Shown here: in pieces, positions 47,216 through 58,349 of the stretch
How the letters are laid out: each line of letters starts with the position of its first letter
How positions within the stretch are numbered: position 1 is the first letter of the stretch
From: Nymphalis io
Taxonomy: Eukaryota > Arthropoda > Insecta > Lepidoptera > Nymphalidae
Reading direction: 5' to 3'
Length of the DNA: 64,000 nucleotides
Assembly: GCF_905147045.1 (NCBI RefSeq)
Contig: NC_065906.1
Span: 9,610,001 to 9,674,000, forward strand
Notes under the pieces: generated by a model
What the model saw: the letters and a program-made list of their open reading frames with translations, nothing else
Told to the model about the DNA's origin: nothing
Database searches by the model: none
Made by a program: the position numbers and the translations under genes

Positions 47216-47513
47216 TATGAGAAATTAAAAAAGCCGAGATGGCCCAGTGGTTCGAACGCGTGAATCATAACCGATGATCGTGGGTTCAAACCCGGGCAAG
47301 CACCACTGAATTTTCATGTGCTTAATTTGTGTTTATAATTCATCTCGTGCTTGACCTGCATGTGTCTAATTTCATTGAATTCCTGCCACACGTGTATTCT
47401 ACCAACCCGCATTGGAGCAGCGTGGTGGCATAAGCTCCAAACCTTCTCCTCAAAAGGGAGAGGAGGCCTTAGCCCCAGTGGGACATTAACAGGCTGTTAC
47501 TGTATGAGGAATT
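47216..47513 (+). repeat. SINE-A with target duplication
   Basis: SINE-A at 47227-47502 has a good head (GCCGAGATGGCCCAGTGGTTCGAACGCG, B box GGTTCAAACCC) and a complete tail. It is flanked by TATGAGAAATT (47216-47226) and TATGAGGAATT (47503-47513), one mismatch. The CGGTGAAGGAAAACATCGTGAGG block is deleted. Confidence 0.9.
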
Positions 47514-48399
47514 GACACTTAAATTTTTTTTACAGTCGATGAATGGCTTAATAGCGCATACGAGGCAAACAAAGAAACATTTACTTTAATACTAATATAA
47601 TGCAAATTTACACACTACAATACATTATCACAAAATTACAGTACAACAACAAACAATGCTAACTATTATATTGTAACTTTACACGTATTGTTTTTTAAAA
47701 CTAGCTACTTGTCGCGTGTTCGCTATCATTTCGTCCTAACAGAACGTATCGTGCTTAATAACAATTATTATAAAAAAATGCCTTGATTAGTGCTCGTGAT
47801 AAAGTAATATGTAGTACTTCATTCACGTTTTCGCTTTTATGATACAGAATGCTAGTATGAATAATGCTATTACGTATATTTTCGTGTCGTTTAATGTCAT
47901 TTACGTTTTTTTATAAGCAATTTCACGAGGTAGCTTTTATGTGCCCTATTTAGTGTAAGGAGGCTTGTGATTAATTAATGTTAATAACTTTGTTAGTATG
48001 TTGTTTTTCGTATTGTTAAATTTAATATTTTTTATCAACTTCGCTATGAAAACATAACAGTTTTTACAATGGAAAATGATTTGTTTAAAACTCTATAGGA
48101 TAGTGTTTGGTTTACACCAGCATAGTTGCATCACAGGCTCGTGTTTTTTAGCCATGAAAAAAAAAGTCTAATATTACATCGGCAGCCAATATCGGTACTA
48201 CGAAAGTAAAACGTATAAACCTCGGGCTGGATTCCACCGACCGAGGAAGACAAATATTTTTTGTTATAAATTAGAAAGAGTAAATGTGTATTCCTTGTTA
48301 TTAGTCTTGCAAGTATTATAAATTAAACAAATAGTATGTTGTACTTTAATACTGATTCACATAAATTCACCACTAATAAATATATAATCTCTATTTAAT
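47514..48399. other. Unrecognised AT-rich DNA
   Basis: Nothing recognisable. Confidence 0.45.
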
Positions 48400-48732
48400 G
48401 AGATGGCCCAGTGGTAAGAACGCGTGAATCTTAACCGATGATCGTGGGTTCAAACCCGGGCAAGCACCACTGAATTTTCATGTGCTTAATTTGTGATTAT
48501 AATTCATCTCTTGCTTTACGGTGACGGAAAACATCGTGAGGAAACCTGCATGTGTCTAAATTCACTGAAATTCTGCCTCATGTGTATTCCACCAACCCGC
48601 ATTAGAGCGTGGTGGAATAAGCTCTAAACCTTCTTCACGAAAAGGGAGAGGAGGCCTTGGCCCAACAGTGGGACATTCACAGGCTGACGCGTTCATACCG
48701 CTGGGCCATCTCGGCCCAGTGATTAGAACGCG
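48400..48732 (+). repeat. SINE-A followed by two opposed head fragments
   Basis: SINE-A at 48400-48686 is complete apart from the first bases of the head. Directly after its CAGGCTG tail come an inverted head (ACGCGTTCATACCGCTGGGCC, 48687-48707) and a direct head (GGCCCAGTGATTAGAACGCG, 48713-48732), forming an imperfect palindrome. Confidence 0.85.
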
Positions 48733-49786
48733 ACAATGATGTAAATAATATAAATTAATGATTAATTATCTTAATCTCTTATAAGCTTGTAAACTCAACC
48801 CTAAACTAGCCTTCCAAAAACCTTTAATGTAAGCATGGCACATCCTTAAATTTATTATGTCCGTAAACATTAAAAGTTTTCGCATTAAAACTTAGATAAG
48901 ATTCACATCTCACCTTCTCAATGTCTGGTTCAACAAAACTTAGCAGTTCAAACATTATTTCGCTTAAACAAAACATGAATAAGGTCGTGCTTGATGTACT
49001 ATAATAATCATGATCCTATTCGCGCCGATTTTCGACCTTGGCAAGTACAGTAGCATATATTATAGTACATACGTTGTGTACGAAAACGCAGGTCTCTTAT
49101 ACTTTGATGTGACAACTATTCGACACGACAGTAATCGAGACAAACGACTTAACGTGCTTTCCAACAAGAAGAATACTAACAACTTCTTAACTACGGACTG
49201 CGGATAATTTCGTGACAGGAAAACCTAACAACAATCATCGGTCCTATCTCGAATTTGAATTCTGTAACTAAGGGTGCTCTGGATGTATGCTACCTATGCA
49301 CTTTTTTCCAGCAGATCTGACAGATTTAAAAACTGTGCAGAACTTAACGAATACAATTTTCAATCGTTTACAAGTAAACAAGTAATATCTATCACTTTAT
49401 ATATATATGTATATATTATTTTGTGAAGAGTTTTTTAGTCTTGACTCTTAATAGAATTATAGAGAAATTTGAATATATAAAAACAATCTACATACGTAAG
49501 CAATTGTACATACTTATGATCATAATAAATGACTATTATAGTCTTTTATTTACTTATTTCTTAGTTTAGGTAAAATCTTGCAAGATGAATTAGAATAACT
49601 TCCTAGAGAGTTAAAATTTTGTCCTTTCACCGATGACAATACATTTTTGATATCTTGTATCTGAAAGCTTGTTATTAAAAATTTATTTTTATTGGTTGTT
49701 TATTTTTACATAAAGTTAATCTTGTAACTTGTAACGCGGAAAATACATACATGGAATTATAAAAAAAACCATCACGTACTATGGGG
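48733..49786. other. Unrecognised AT-rich DNA
   Basis: The 65-codon plus-strand frame at 49010 shows no known motif. Confidence 0.4.
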
Positions 49787-49977
49787 AAGTGTTTGAGCTT
49801 GACCACAGAGTGGTCGTATTACTTCCTCATTGGATTATGAAATAAAGAAAGTGCACCTGTGTTGTGCACGTACTATGCTACTATAATATCTCCTGGATAG
49901 TGTTCAGCGAAGATTAGCCAACTGTCCAGGGATAATGAGCCGCCGTGAACTAAATTCGTCATGAAGACATCATTATT
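49787..49977 (+). repeat. SINE-F, 3' two thirds
   Basis: TCATTGGATTATGAAATAAAG, AAAGTGCACCTGTG, TATAATATCTCCTGGATAGTG, AACTGTCCAGGGATAATGAGCCGCCGTGA and a (ATT)n-like end. It corresponds in reverse to the SINE-F body at 37.0 kb. The tRNA-like head is missing. Confidence 0.55.
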
Positions 49978-50019
49978 AACATTATATATTTTGTTAATTT
50001 TTTTATGTCACGTCATATT

Positions 50020-50263
50020 AATAATAATATCCTGGGACATTTTTCACACACGGCCATCTTATCCCAAATAAAGCTTGTGCAGAGCTTGTACTATGGAAAC
50101 CAGACAACTGATATACTACATATACTATTTTTCTTTTATAAATACATACTTATATAGATAATTACAACCATACTCAGGACAAACAGACATGTTCATGCAC
50201 ACAAATATCTGTCCTGGGTGGGAAAAAGGCAAGCATCCACCAACCGCGTCAACCGGTTCGTCG
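50020..50263 (-). repeat. SINE-D, B box deleted
   Basis: The minus strand starts ACGAACCGGTTGACGCGGTTGGTGGATGCTTGCC and ends TTTTTCACACACGGCC.. reversed, with a short (ATT)n tail. The stretch carrying GGTTCGATTCC in the other copies is missing: GGGTGGG joins AAAAAGGCAAGC directly. Confidence 0.85.
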
Positions 50264-50389
50264 TATATATATAAATTATTCAACGTTATTAAAATAACAG
50301 ACTTGTAAGTTGAGGACAATATCTTGCCAAATTAGTCATTGTTCTCTAGAGAGTCCCCAAGGAGAAATTGTGCTGTAATTACACAAATT

Positions 50390-50518
50390 ACCTCGCAAAA
50401 TAGTTCCAGTTACAAAGGTCTTCCTCTCGCCCGTTACTCCGACTTCCACTTCATTGTTATCCTTTGACCACTCTCTAAATCTTAATGCCTTCGACTTAGC
50501 GAATTTCGAAGCGAACAT
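50390..50518 (-). other. GC-balanced open frame, possible exon
   Basis: The minus-strand ATG at 50518 gives MFASKFAKSKALRFREWSKD, then NNEVEVGVTGERKTF and TGTILRG, followed by GGTAATTTG, a possible donor site (GAG|GTAATT) near 50390. Codon composition is more even than the flanks. An upstream in-frame stop lies 10 codons before the ATG. I do not recognise the peptide. Confidence 0.2.
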
Positions 50519-51374
50519 TTCGACTAGACTGTCTATCGAAAATCATATCATATATCTCTAAACCTTTTAGAAAGATTAGTTAAATCAATGCTTGTTCTTC
50601 TTCGTTCGAATTTAAAATCAACGGTAAAAGAAAGCGAAAAATCTCTCTAGCATTGTTTTGATTTGATACACACAACGTTTTATAAGTGCAGTATTTAGTA
50701 TTGTTTTCATTATCCTTTATCATTATTTATTTTATACGACAAATTTATTAAATATTTCGTTCATCTGTGTTTTCATAAATCTAACCAACATAATAATTTT
50801 GTTACTTCAAAGCGTTCGAAGGTGTCACGTGACTACCTTGCTACAAGGAGATTACGTGCCCTCAAGGCGTCTAGCGTATTCAATATGCATAAATTAAGTA
50901 TAACTTCGGGACATATGCTCGCAAAGCGTGGAAGTTTGATTTGCTTAAACATTTGTTTGCAAGTTGTTTTCTCTTGATGATTCTACGCTTCGGGCGATAT
51001 TTGTTAATGACGTTGCATGAAAAGGTATCAAATCGTTTTTATCTCGCGGACGAAATGTTCGCTGAGACAAAAGCAGCTGGCAGAATAATTCTTTTGTTAC
51101 GGTAAAAACTGTCTACAATAGGACCATAAATTGGATTGTAGCACAATTGCTAGCGAAACTCACCATGTTCGATTTTTAAGCATATTAACAAAATGTCATA
51201 AGCAACATAACCTAAGGTGAGATTTTACAAATATGCCTGTAAGAAATTTTAATAATTCCTTATATGTGTAGGTGGATAAAAGGATGATACGTATCCAGAC
51301 GTAGGCGTACAAAAAAATTTTTGTTTTTTATTTAAAAAAAGAACAATTTACATAACCTTTAACAAAAATAATCG
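50519..51374. other. Unrecognised DNA
   Basis: Moderately GC-balanced near 50800-51120, with no gene or repeat that I can support. Confidence 0.4.
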
Positions 51375-51634
51375 ACGAGCCGGTTGGCGTGGTTGGTGGA
51401 TGCTTGCCTTTCACGCCGAAGGTTGTGGGTTCGATTCCCACCCAGGACAGATATTTGTGTGCATGAACATATCTGTTTGTCCTGAGTCTGGTTGTAATTA
51501 TCTATATAAGTATGTATTTACAAAAGAAAAATAGTATATGTAGTATATCAGTTGTCTGGTTTCCATAGCACAAGCTCTATACAAGCTTAATTTGGGATCA
51601 GATGGCCGTGTGTGAAAAATGTCCTAGGATATTA
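51375..51634 (+). repeat. SINE-D, full length
   Basis: Head GAGCCGGTTGGCGTGGTTGG with A box at 51386-51397 and B box GGTTCGATTCC at 51428-51438. The body GACAGATATTTGTGTGCATGAAC, AGTTGTCTGGTTTCCATAGC and GATGGCCGTGTGTGAAAAATG follows, with an ATT/ATA tail. Both internal pol III promoter boxes are intact. Confidence 0.85.
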
Positions 51635-53781
51635 TAGGATATAATAGTTTCATGTTTCAGTATGAAACATCTCCAGTAATGAAGTTTTTTTTTATATTTG
51701 AAGATTAGCCCCTTTTTCTTTTATTTTCCTACTTTATTAAAATAGTCATAGTAAAATGAATGAAACAATAATGAACTTAGTTAATATATGGTAAGTAAGC
51801 AATAAATGTAACATCGTATTTTTTGGTTCCGTCTGTTCGTTAATCTAATAAACAAAGTCATTCACTGCATTGAATATTTCAAGCTGAGGGTGCTGGTCAG
51901 CAATAATAATGAACTAATGAATATGCGACGGCGGTTCTCGCGAAAGCCGAAAGCTTTGTGGATTTAAATAGCTGTACGGAGCATTTATTACTCTAGCTTT
52001 TGAACTGACTTAATAATGTAATCGATTGACTTGACAGAATATATAATGTACATAAGAAATATATTTGACATAGCGATATATATTTTATATTATTCATCTT
52101 AGTAAAACTTGAGTTGAAATAAAAAAAAATTGAAGCGAGATAGGATTAAATTTTGTAAAGAGAAATATGAAATTTTAAATAAGACAACGTTACAAATTTA
52201 TCCAGCCGTTACATCAAAATCTCCTTATCTGCATAGAAAATTTGTTTCTGCAAAATAAATCCGGTCGGCTTGAAGATAAAGAACACCCGTAACCCTTTAC
52301 ATAGCGTTTACGCTTGGGAGAAAACGAAATTATACAGGGCTTAAGTAAAAGCCTAAACAGGCGTTTCAGACTCGGCATTCTCCCTCCAGCGACCGTTTAG
52401 CACTTCCCGAGGATTCACTCATTTTACTTTCATAAGGCATAAAACGTCACGCTTATAGAACTTTTAACGTGGCCCCATAAATTGTTTGGAACTCTACGCT
52501 CCCTAATTAAATACACACATTTGCATTGTACTGTATTCAACTGATGTTATTATAAAGTTTGGTCCGTACCGAAGGAAGCGCCCTGAGCATAAATTAAGCG
52601 AAAATGTGTTTTAATTCCTCGAGCGTAATACGAGTTATTCTTTCACGGTTCCTTTTAAATTAAAATGAATACAACATTTTTAAATATGCTTTGTTTTATT
52701 AAAATATAGATATTATTAAAACGAATATATTTTATAAAAGCAAGCTTATTTCCATAACTAAGAATTCAGCAAAGAGAAAATATCTAAGAATCATATAATA
52801 CACCCAAGTCAACTCTTGTAAAAAGGATTGATTTTATGATAACAAGTCTTGAATATTATTTAAATATTTTAGCATCATATTATGATAAATTTCTTTTCAA
52901 AATAAGAACATATGATATACTAAGAACTACAAAAAGAAAAAACAGAATTCATAACATGGTAATTACCAAAAACAGCAAAGACCCTAAAAATTGTGAAAGA
53001 AAATCCAAGTAAAGCTCCCGATTCAAAGCACGAGAGTCATATATGATGAGGCCAATTAACAGCCGACATTGAGTAATGTTCTCCGCATAATGCTTGAAGA
53101 AAAAAAAGCGGAAGGCGGTCGGATTTATCCCCATTGTAAAGCCTACGGCTTGGGAATGGTTGGCGCTTCGCAATTCAAACCGCGTTATGATTTCTTGGTG
53201 CGATGTTTTATAAGAGGCATTACGTTGTGTTTTAGTATAAAGGCTTTAGTTAATCTTAATGCATTACACGTTCATACATATGTACTATTCATAAAAATCC
53301 TTATTAAAATTTAGATTACATTATAACATTCTTAATGCCTATGAAATTATTTGTATATATTCGCTTATATCGATCTTACATTAAGAAGCGTCAAAAATAT
53401 TTCTTTGTAGAAAATATACGTGAATAAATTATTTGACTACAAATAAAAAAACAATATTGTCACATCCTCATCAGACGTCATTATCGGATTTAAAAATTTC
53501 ATGCAAACTAATTAAGGCTACGTTATTATAATATTCATTAATGATCACATTCCCTATTTGCGTACCAATTTACAACTCAATTGCGCTGACTCCATGACTT
53601 TCGAATGCACTTCACAATTATTGTCGAATCGAAACCTCATATGTATAAAGTCACGTGAAACCACTAGCGTAATCGGCTTTTTGCAGATTAAGCGGACATT
53701 TAACCGAGAATTTTCCCTGTTGAATATAAATCTAATTAAATAATTTTAATATCTTGAAATCATTAATTTTATTTTCCGGTA
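51635..53781. other. Unrecognised DNA
   Basis: 52190-52480 is more GC-balanced than the rest, with no repeat match. The frames at 52949-53173 (minus), 53069-53314 and 53558-53743 (plus) are unconvincing. Confidence 0.4.
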
Positions 53782-53850
53782 GATGATTGATGGTCCAATG
53801 GATTGATGGATGTCAAATTGCAGTTTCAATCCTGACCTCTGTGGGGAAGG
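53782..53850 (+). repeat. tRNA-like SINE head remnant, weak
   Basis: GATGATTGATGGTCCAATGG (A-box-like) and GCAGTTTCAATCCTGACC (B-box-like), with roughly tRNA spacing. No body recognised. Confidence 0.3.
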
Positions 53851-54908
53851 AATGCAATTTCGGATACTTTTCGGAAATTAGGTTAAAAATAGCAGATATA
53901 TAAAAATTTGCTTCCATAATTTTGGTTTCATATACCATAGACAACTGCAGTGTTTCACACATTGCACAACTATAAACATATTACCAAAAATAATCAAAAA
54001 TAAACGATTAAACTAGTTTAAAAAAATGTTTTCTTATTAATTAGAATAAAAAAACAGTTAAGCAAATATATTACGTACGCTCATCTGGCTGGATACTGTA
54101 GCAAAGTCTATGTTGAATAAAGTTTTTGATTTGATAACGCTTTGTTAGATGTCATCGAAACAGTAGTTTTTGTACATAATCGTATTATTAAATAAAATAC
54201 ACCTTCTGATATAATAATATAGATAAGAAATTAAAAATAAAATATCGTAATAAATTTCCACGTGCATTTATAATTATTAAAAAAAAAACATTTTTTCTCC
54301 AAATAATAATAGGATATTAAGTGATACTTTGGTACAGTACCCAGTTCGATAAATCTAAGCATGACCCAACCTTGAGGGTTAAATAAGTGTAATCGATATA
54401 AGTGTTGTATATAAAAAATAAATTAATAATTATTAAATTAATTACATTGAACAGTTCAATCCGTAATGTATATTTTAGTTTACAGTATGTATATATATGT
54501 ATGGTTGCATGGTTGTATACATACATAATTTATAATCATCATTTTAATTACTAAAATTATTTCATATGCGTATCTATTTTTATGTACTTTAAATTTTTCA
54601 CATCTAGCAATATTTCTGTGTACATCTTGAGGTTGGCAGGTAGATAATACAGTAGCATTAAGCTCACCTTTTTCGAAATCAAAATAAAAAATCAAAATAC
54701 TTTATTCATCATAGAAGCATTACACTTACACACTAGACTTATTAAAAGTCAAATAAGAAACTACCATCGGTTCGGAAATACCTTAACTTGAGAACAACCG
54801 GCGAAAGAAAATCAGCACATTTTGTTTTTTTTCATGTTTACTTTTCGGATATATTCAGTATAAAATTAAATAATATATATGTAAGTGCAATTAATATATA
54901 GTAAGTAA
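53851..54908. other. Unrecognised AT-rich DNA
   Basis: Nothing recognisable. Confidence 0.45.
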
Positions 54909-55485
54909 GTAAGTAACAGCCTGTAAATGTCCCACAGCTGGGCTAAGGCCTCCTCTCCCTTTTTGAGGAGAAGGTTTGGAGTTTATTCCACCACGTTGCT
55001 CCAATGCGGGTTGTTGGAATACATAAAATTGAAATTCAAATTGAGCCGGTTGGCGTGGTTGGTAGAACACTTGCCTTTCACGCCGAAGGTTGTGGGTTCG
55101 ATTCCCACCCAGGACAGACATTTGTGTGCATGAACATGTCTGTTCGTCCTTAGTCTGGGTGTAATTATCTATATAAGTATGTATTTACAAAAGGAAAGTA
55201 GTATATGTAGTACATCAGTTGTCTGGTTTCCATAGCACAAGCTTTGTACAAGCTTAATTTGGGATCAGATGGCCGTGTGTGAAAAATGTCCCAGGATTAT
55301 TATTATTACATGTACAATGAAATTAGACACATGCAGGTTTCCTCACGATGTTTTCCTTCACCGAAAAGCACGAGATGAATTATAAACAGAAATTAAGCAC
55401 ATGAAAATTCAGAGGTGCTTGCCCGGGTTTGAACCCACGTTCATCGGTTAAGACTCACGCGTTCTTACCACTGGGCCATCTCGAC
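54909..55485 (-). repeat. SINE-A interrupted by a SINE-D
   Basis: 3' half at 54909-55024 (CAGCCTGTAAATGTCCCAC to GGGTTGTTGGAATACAT), 5' half at 55309-55485 (CAATGAAATTAGACACATGC to the head CCACTGGGCCATCTCG). Together they make one full element. The two 65-75-codon frames here are shadows. Confidence 0.85.
55043..55308 (+). repeat. SINE-D nested in SINE-A
   Basis: Complete head (GAGCCGGTTGGCGTGGTTGG, B box GGTTCGATTCC at 55095-55105), complete body and a (ATT)n tail. TACAT occurs at both junctions (55020-55024 and 55308-55312), but 18 AT-rich bases separate the left one from the head, so the target duplication is uncertain. Confidence 0.85.
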
Positions 55486-56790
55486 TTTTTTTTTAAATAT
55501 ATTAATATATATTTAATTAATATATGAACCATTTTTTTAATGCCAAAATGTATGTAATAATATAAAGTCGTCTAATACTTGCAACAGTAAGCTTGTAACC
55601 CTATTCCATTAAATCCCGGTCTATAATATAACTAGGCCGACAGTGCGTAACGACTTGGTTTCAAATTTAATCAGCGCCTCGACTTTGACAAACGCTACAT
55701 TGGCGAGTGAAAACTAATTGTTGGGATGCTACCGTATTGTTCACGTTATTTGCCATTGCGATTTATATTTTAGACAATTTCAATAAAATAATCGAAAATT
55801 TTGCTTTGGATATGCAGATATTTTTATCATATGATATATTTACTTATATTAAAAAATCACTCATTGTAGTTGTTTGTATTTTTGTTGGTTTTGCTAATAT
55901 TATAAAATTCCATTATTGTTTTACTAGTGAGAGTTAAATACGATGACTTAGCCTTAAATTTTGATATAAATAAATTAGTGATTGCATCACGTCGAACGAC
56001 GAAAAGTAACTGCGCAGACAATATTATTGTGCAGTAATGTATGCACGAATACAAATGTACTATCTATTCCTTCAATTTCATAATCTTATATGACAGAAAA
56101 GACCAACCAATTCAGGATCAAAATGTTTATATGCTTTCGAAGACACGGAGCGCGTACGGGTACGCGTTGCTATTTCCAAACTGGGCCTAAGACTTAGAAT
56201 TTTTTGCCCTAAACCCAGTAACTGTTTCTTTAATAGCGCAATTCAGTGATTGAACATTAGAATAAGCTAATTAATATACCATCGAAGCAGTCAATAATGA
56301 AGTAGATAATAAATAAATAAAAATATTCATTCCATATATCATTCCACGTATTCAAGGCCAAAATAAATTGTCAATATTTTAAGTCATTCCATTTTTGGTT
56401 CTTCCATTTGAACTAACTATATCCTAACGATTAAACTTTTGGAATAAATTCCACGTAGACAAGGTGCAGATATTGTATGTACATAGATACAGCAATTGGA
56501 TTCGATTTCAGTAGTAGCACAAAAGTTACGGCGTCAGATCTATTCGTCATCGCAAGATGTTGACCAGTTTAATTAATTCAGAATTTATTGTGGAGAGGGT
56601 TGAATCGTTTTACATTTACTTTTGTTGGAATCTCGTATTTCTTTTCGGGTTGTTTGAAATTAGTTTCTGCCGTCACTCGTTTGTTTTTTGTCGTTCTTGA
56701 TCTGTTGCCTTAGGCATACAGTTTGTATTTTTCTTATTTTTCAACCAATTTTTATATTCCTTTAATATGTTATTGAGTATTTTATGAACA
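55486..56790. other. Unrecognised AT-rich DNA
   Basis: No supported gene. A small GC-rich palindrome GCGTACGGGTACGC lies near 56153. Confidence 0.45.
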
Positions 56791-57030
56791 GCCGAGATGA
56801 AACAGTGGTTCGAACAAGTGAATCTTAATCGGTGATTTTGGGCTCAAATCAAGGCGAGCACCGCTGATTTTTCTTAAGCTTAATTTATATTTTTAATGTA
56901 TCTCTTGCTAAGCGGTGTATATATGTAAGCGGTATCACAAGAAAACCTACACGTGTCGGATGAAATCTGTCACATCTGTATCCACCAACCCGCTTTGTCC
57001 TCAAAAGCAGAAGTCACCATAGATAAGTGG
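56791..57030 (+). repeat. SINE-A, old copy
   Basis: Head GCCGAGATGAAACAGTGGTTCGAAC, then GGTGATTTTGGGCTCAAATC, AAAACCTACACGTGTC and CCACCAACCCGC. The tail is degraded. It faces the next copy tail to tail. Confidence 0.7.
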
Positions 57031-57051
57031 TAGGTCATATAAAATTGGTTA

Positions 57052-57323
57052 TAAAGGACTGTGAATGTCTCACTGCTGAGCTAAGGCCTCCCCTCCTTTC
57101 TTAAGGAGAAGGTTTGAGTTTATTCCACCACGCTGCTCCAATGCGGGTTGATGGAATACACATCTGGCAGAATTTCAATGAAATTAGACACATGCAGGTT
57201 TCCTCACGATGTTTTCCTTCACCGTCAAGCACAAGATGAATTATATGTGATGGTGCTTGCCCGGGTTTGAATTCACGATCATCGGTTAAGATTGACGTGT
57301 TCTAACCATTAGGCCATCTCTGC
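57052..57323 (-). repeat. SINE-A, near full length
   Basis: ATAAAGGACTGTGAATGTCTCACTGCTGAGC at the tail side, through CGATGTTTTCCTTCACCGTCAAGCAC, to a head TAGGCCATCTCTGC. A short deletion lies between ATGAATTAT and GTGATGG. Confidence 0.85.
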
Positions 57324-57502
57324 ATTGTTCCTTTTTTATGAATTTTATAAACACACGAATTACTAAGTAATTCCTGTATTCATTAGTAATAAGGCGCCTA
57401 ATAATTCAATTATCCTTTTTTTAGGTAAACGCACCTATGATGAATTGATGGGATTGACAATCTTATTAGTTCCTAACATTGTTGCAATAAATATTAGATT
57501 TT

Positions 57503-57650
57503 TGGAGGCAATGAGGAAATGGGCTCCCTGACGGTAAGCGCTTTTGCACATTGGTTATGCAAAAAGTATAAGCGACGTCTATAGACATTGACTATTTGCT
57601 GCCAACCATGCATATATATGATATAAGATGATATATTCCTTGTGTGATTT
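57503..57650 (-). repeat. Element C, old fragment
   Basis: GAGGAAATGGGCTCCCTGACGGTAAGCGC, ACGTCTATAGACATTGAC, TGCTGCCAACCATG and TTCCTTGTGTGATT follow element C order in reverse, at low identity. Confidence 0.45.
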
Positions 57651-58082
57651 CAAATGTAAATTTATTTAATAATCTAGCTCACTAATTTGGAATACATTAT
57701 TTTATTTGTATTTGATATAATAGTTCCAATTATAAAAAATAATACCTTTGTCAAAAACGCAATTTTAAAACGTCTTTGGTAAAATAAATTATGGCTATTA
57801 TGAAATAATTAAATAACTGATCAAATAGCGTATCCATTTGATTTTAAGTGTTCAGATAAATACACATACATTTGAATACATTTACGTACCTATCTACTAA
57901 AGCACGTAAGTGTACTTTACTTTATTAGACCTCACGGACTAACAATAATGTGAAAATCTTTCAGAGAAATTATGTAGCAAAATAGGTGTTGCTATTTATG
58001 TTTAATATACTATACTAATTTAAAAATAAAATAACATGTAATCGCACGCCATCAACAATTAGTAAAAACATATTTGATAATA
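57651..58082. other. Unrecognised AT-rich DNA
   Basis: Nothing recognisable. Confidence 0.4.
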
Positions 58083-58349
58083 AATAAATAATAAATAATA
58101 TCCTGGGATGTTATTCACACACGGCTATCTTATCCCAAAGTAAGCAGAGCTTGTGATATGGAAACCAGACAACTGATATACTACATACACTAATTTTATT
58201 TTTGTAAATGGACACTTATATAGATAATTACACCCAGACTCAGGACAAACAGACATGTTCCTGCACACAAATTTCTTTCGTGGGTGGGAATCGAACCCAC
58301 AACCGTCGGCGTTATAGGCAAGTCTACCAACCACGTCTATCGGCTCGTC
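58083..58349 (-). repeat. SINE-D, full length
   Basis: The minus strand starts TGACGAGCCGATAGACGTGGTTGG with B box GGTTCGATTCC, and ends CATCCCAGGATATT with a TTAT-type tail. Head slightly diverged. The 85-codon minus frame is a shadow. Confidence 0.85.

Noticed and set aside
47227..47310. tRNA-like heads with good A and B boxes (also 24840-24900, 51375-51450, 55043-55120, 58280-58349)
   Set aside because: Each is followed by a conserved SINE body and tail, and no complete cloverleaf with acceptor stem is evident. They are SINE promoters, not tRNA genes.
53069..53314. 81-codon plus-strand frame with LRIMLEEKKAEGGRIYP
   Set aside because: The start looks protein-like, but the frame degenerates into AT-rich sequence, overlaps an opposing 74-codon frame, and matches nothing I know.
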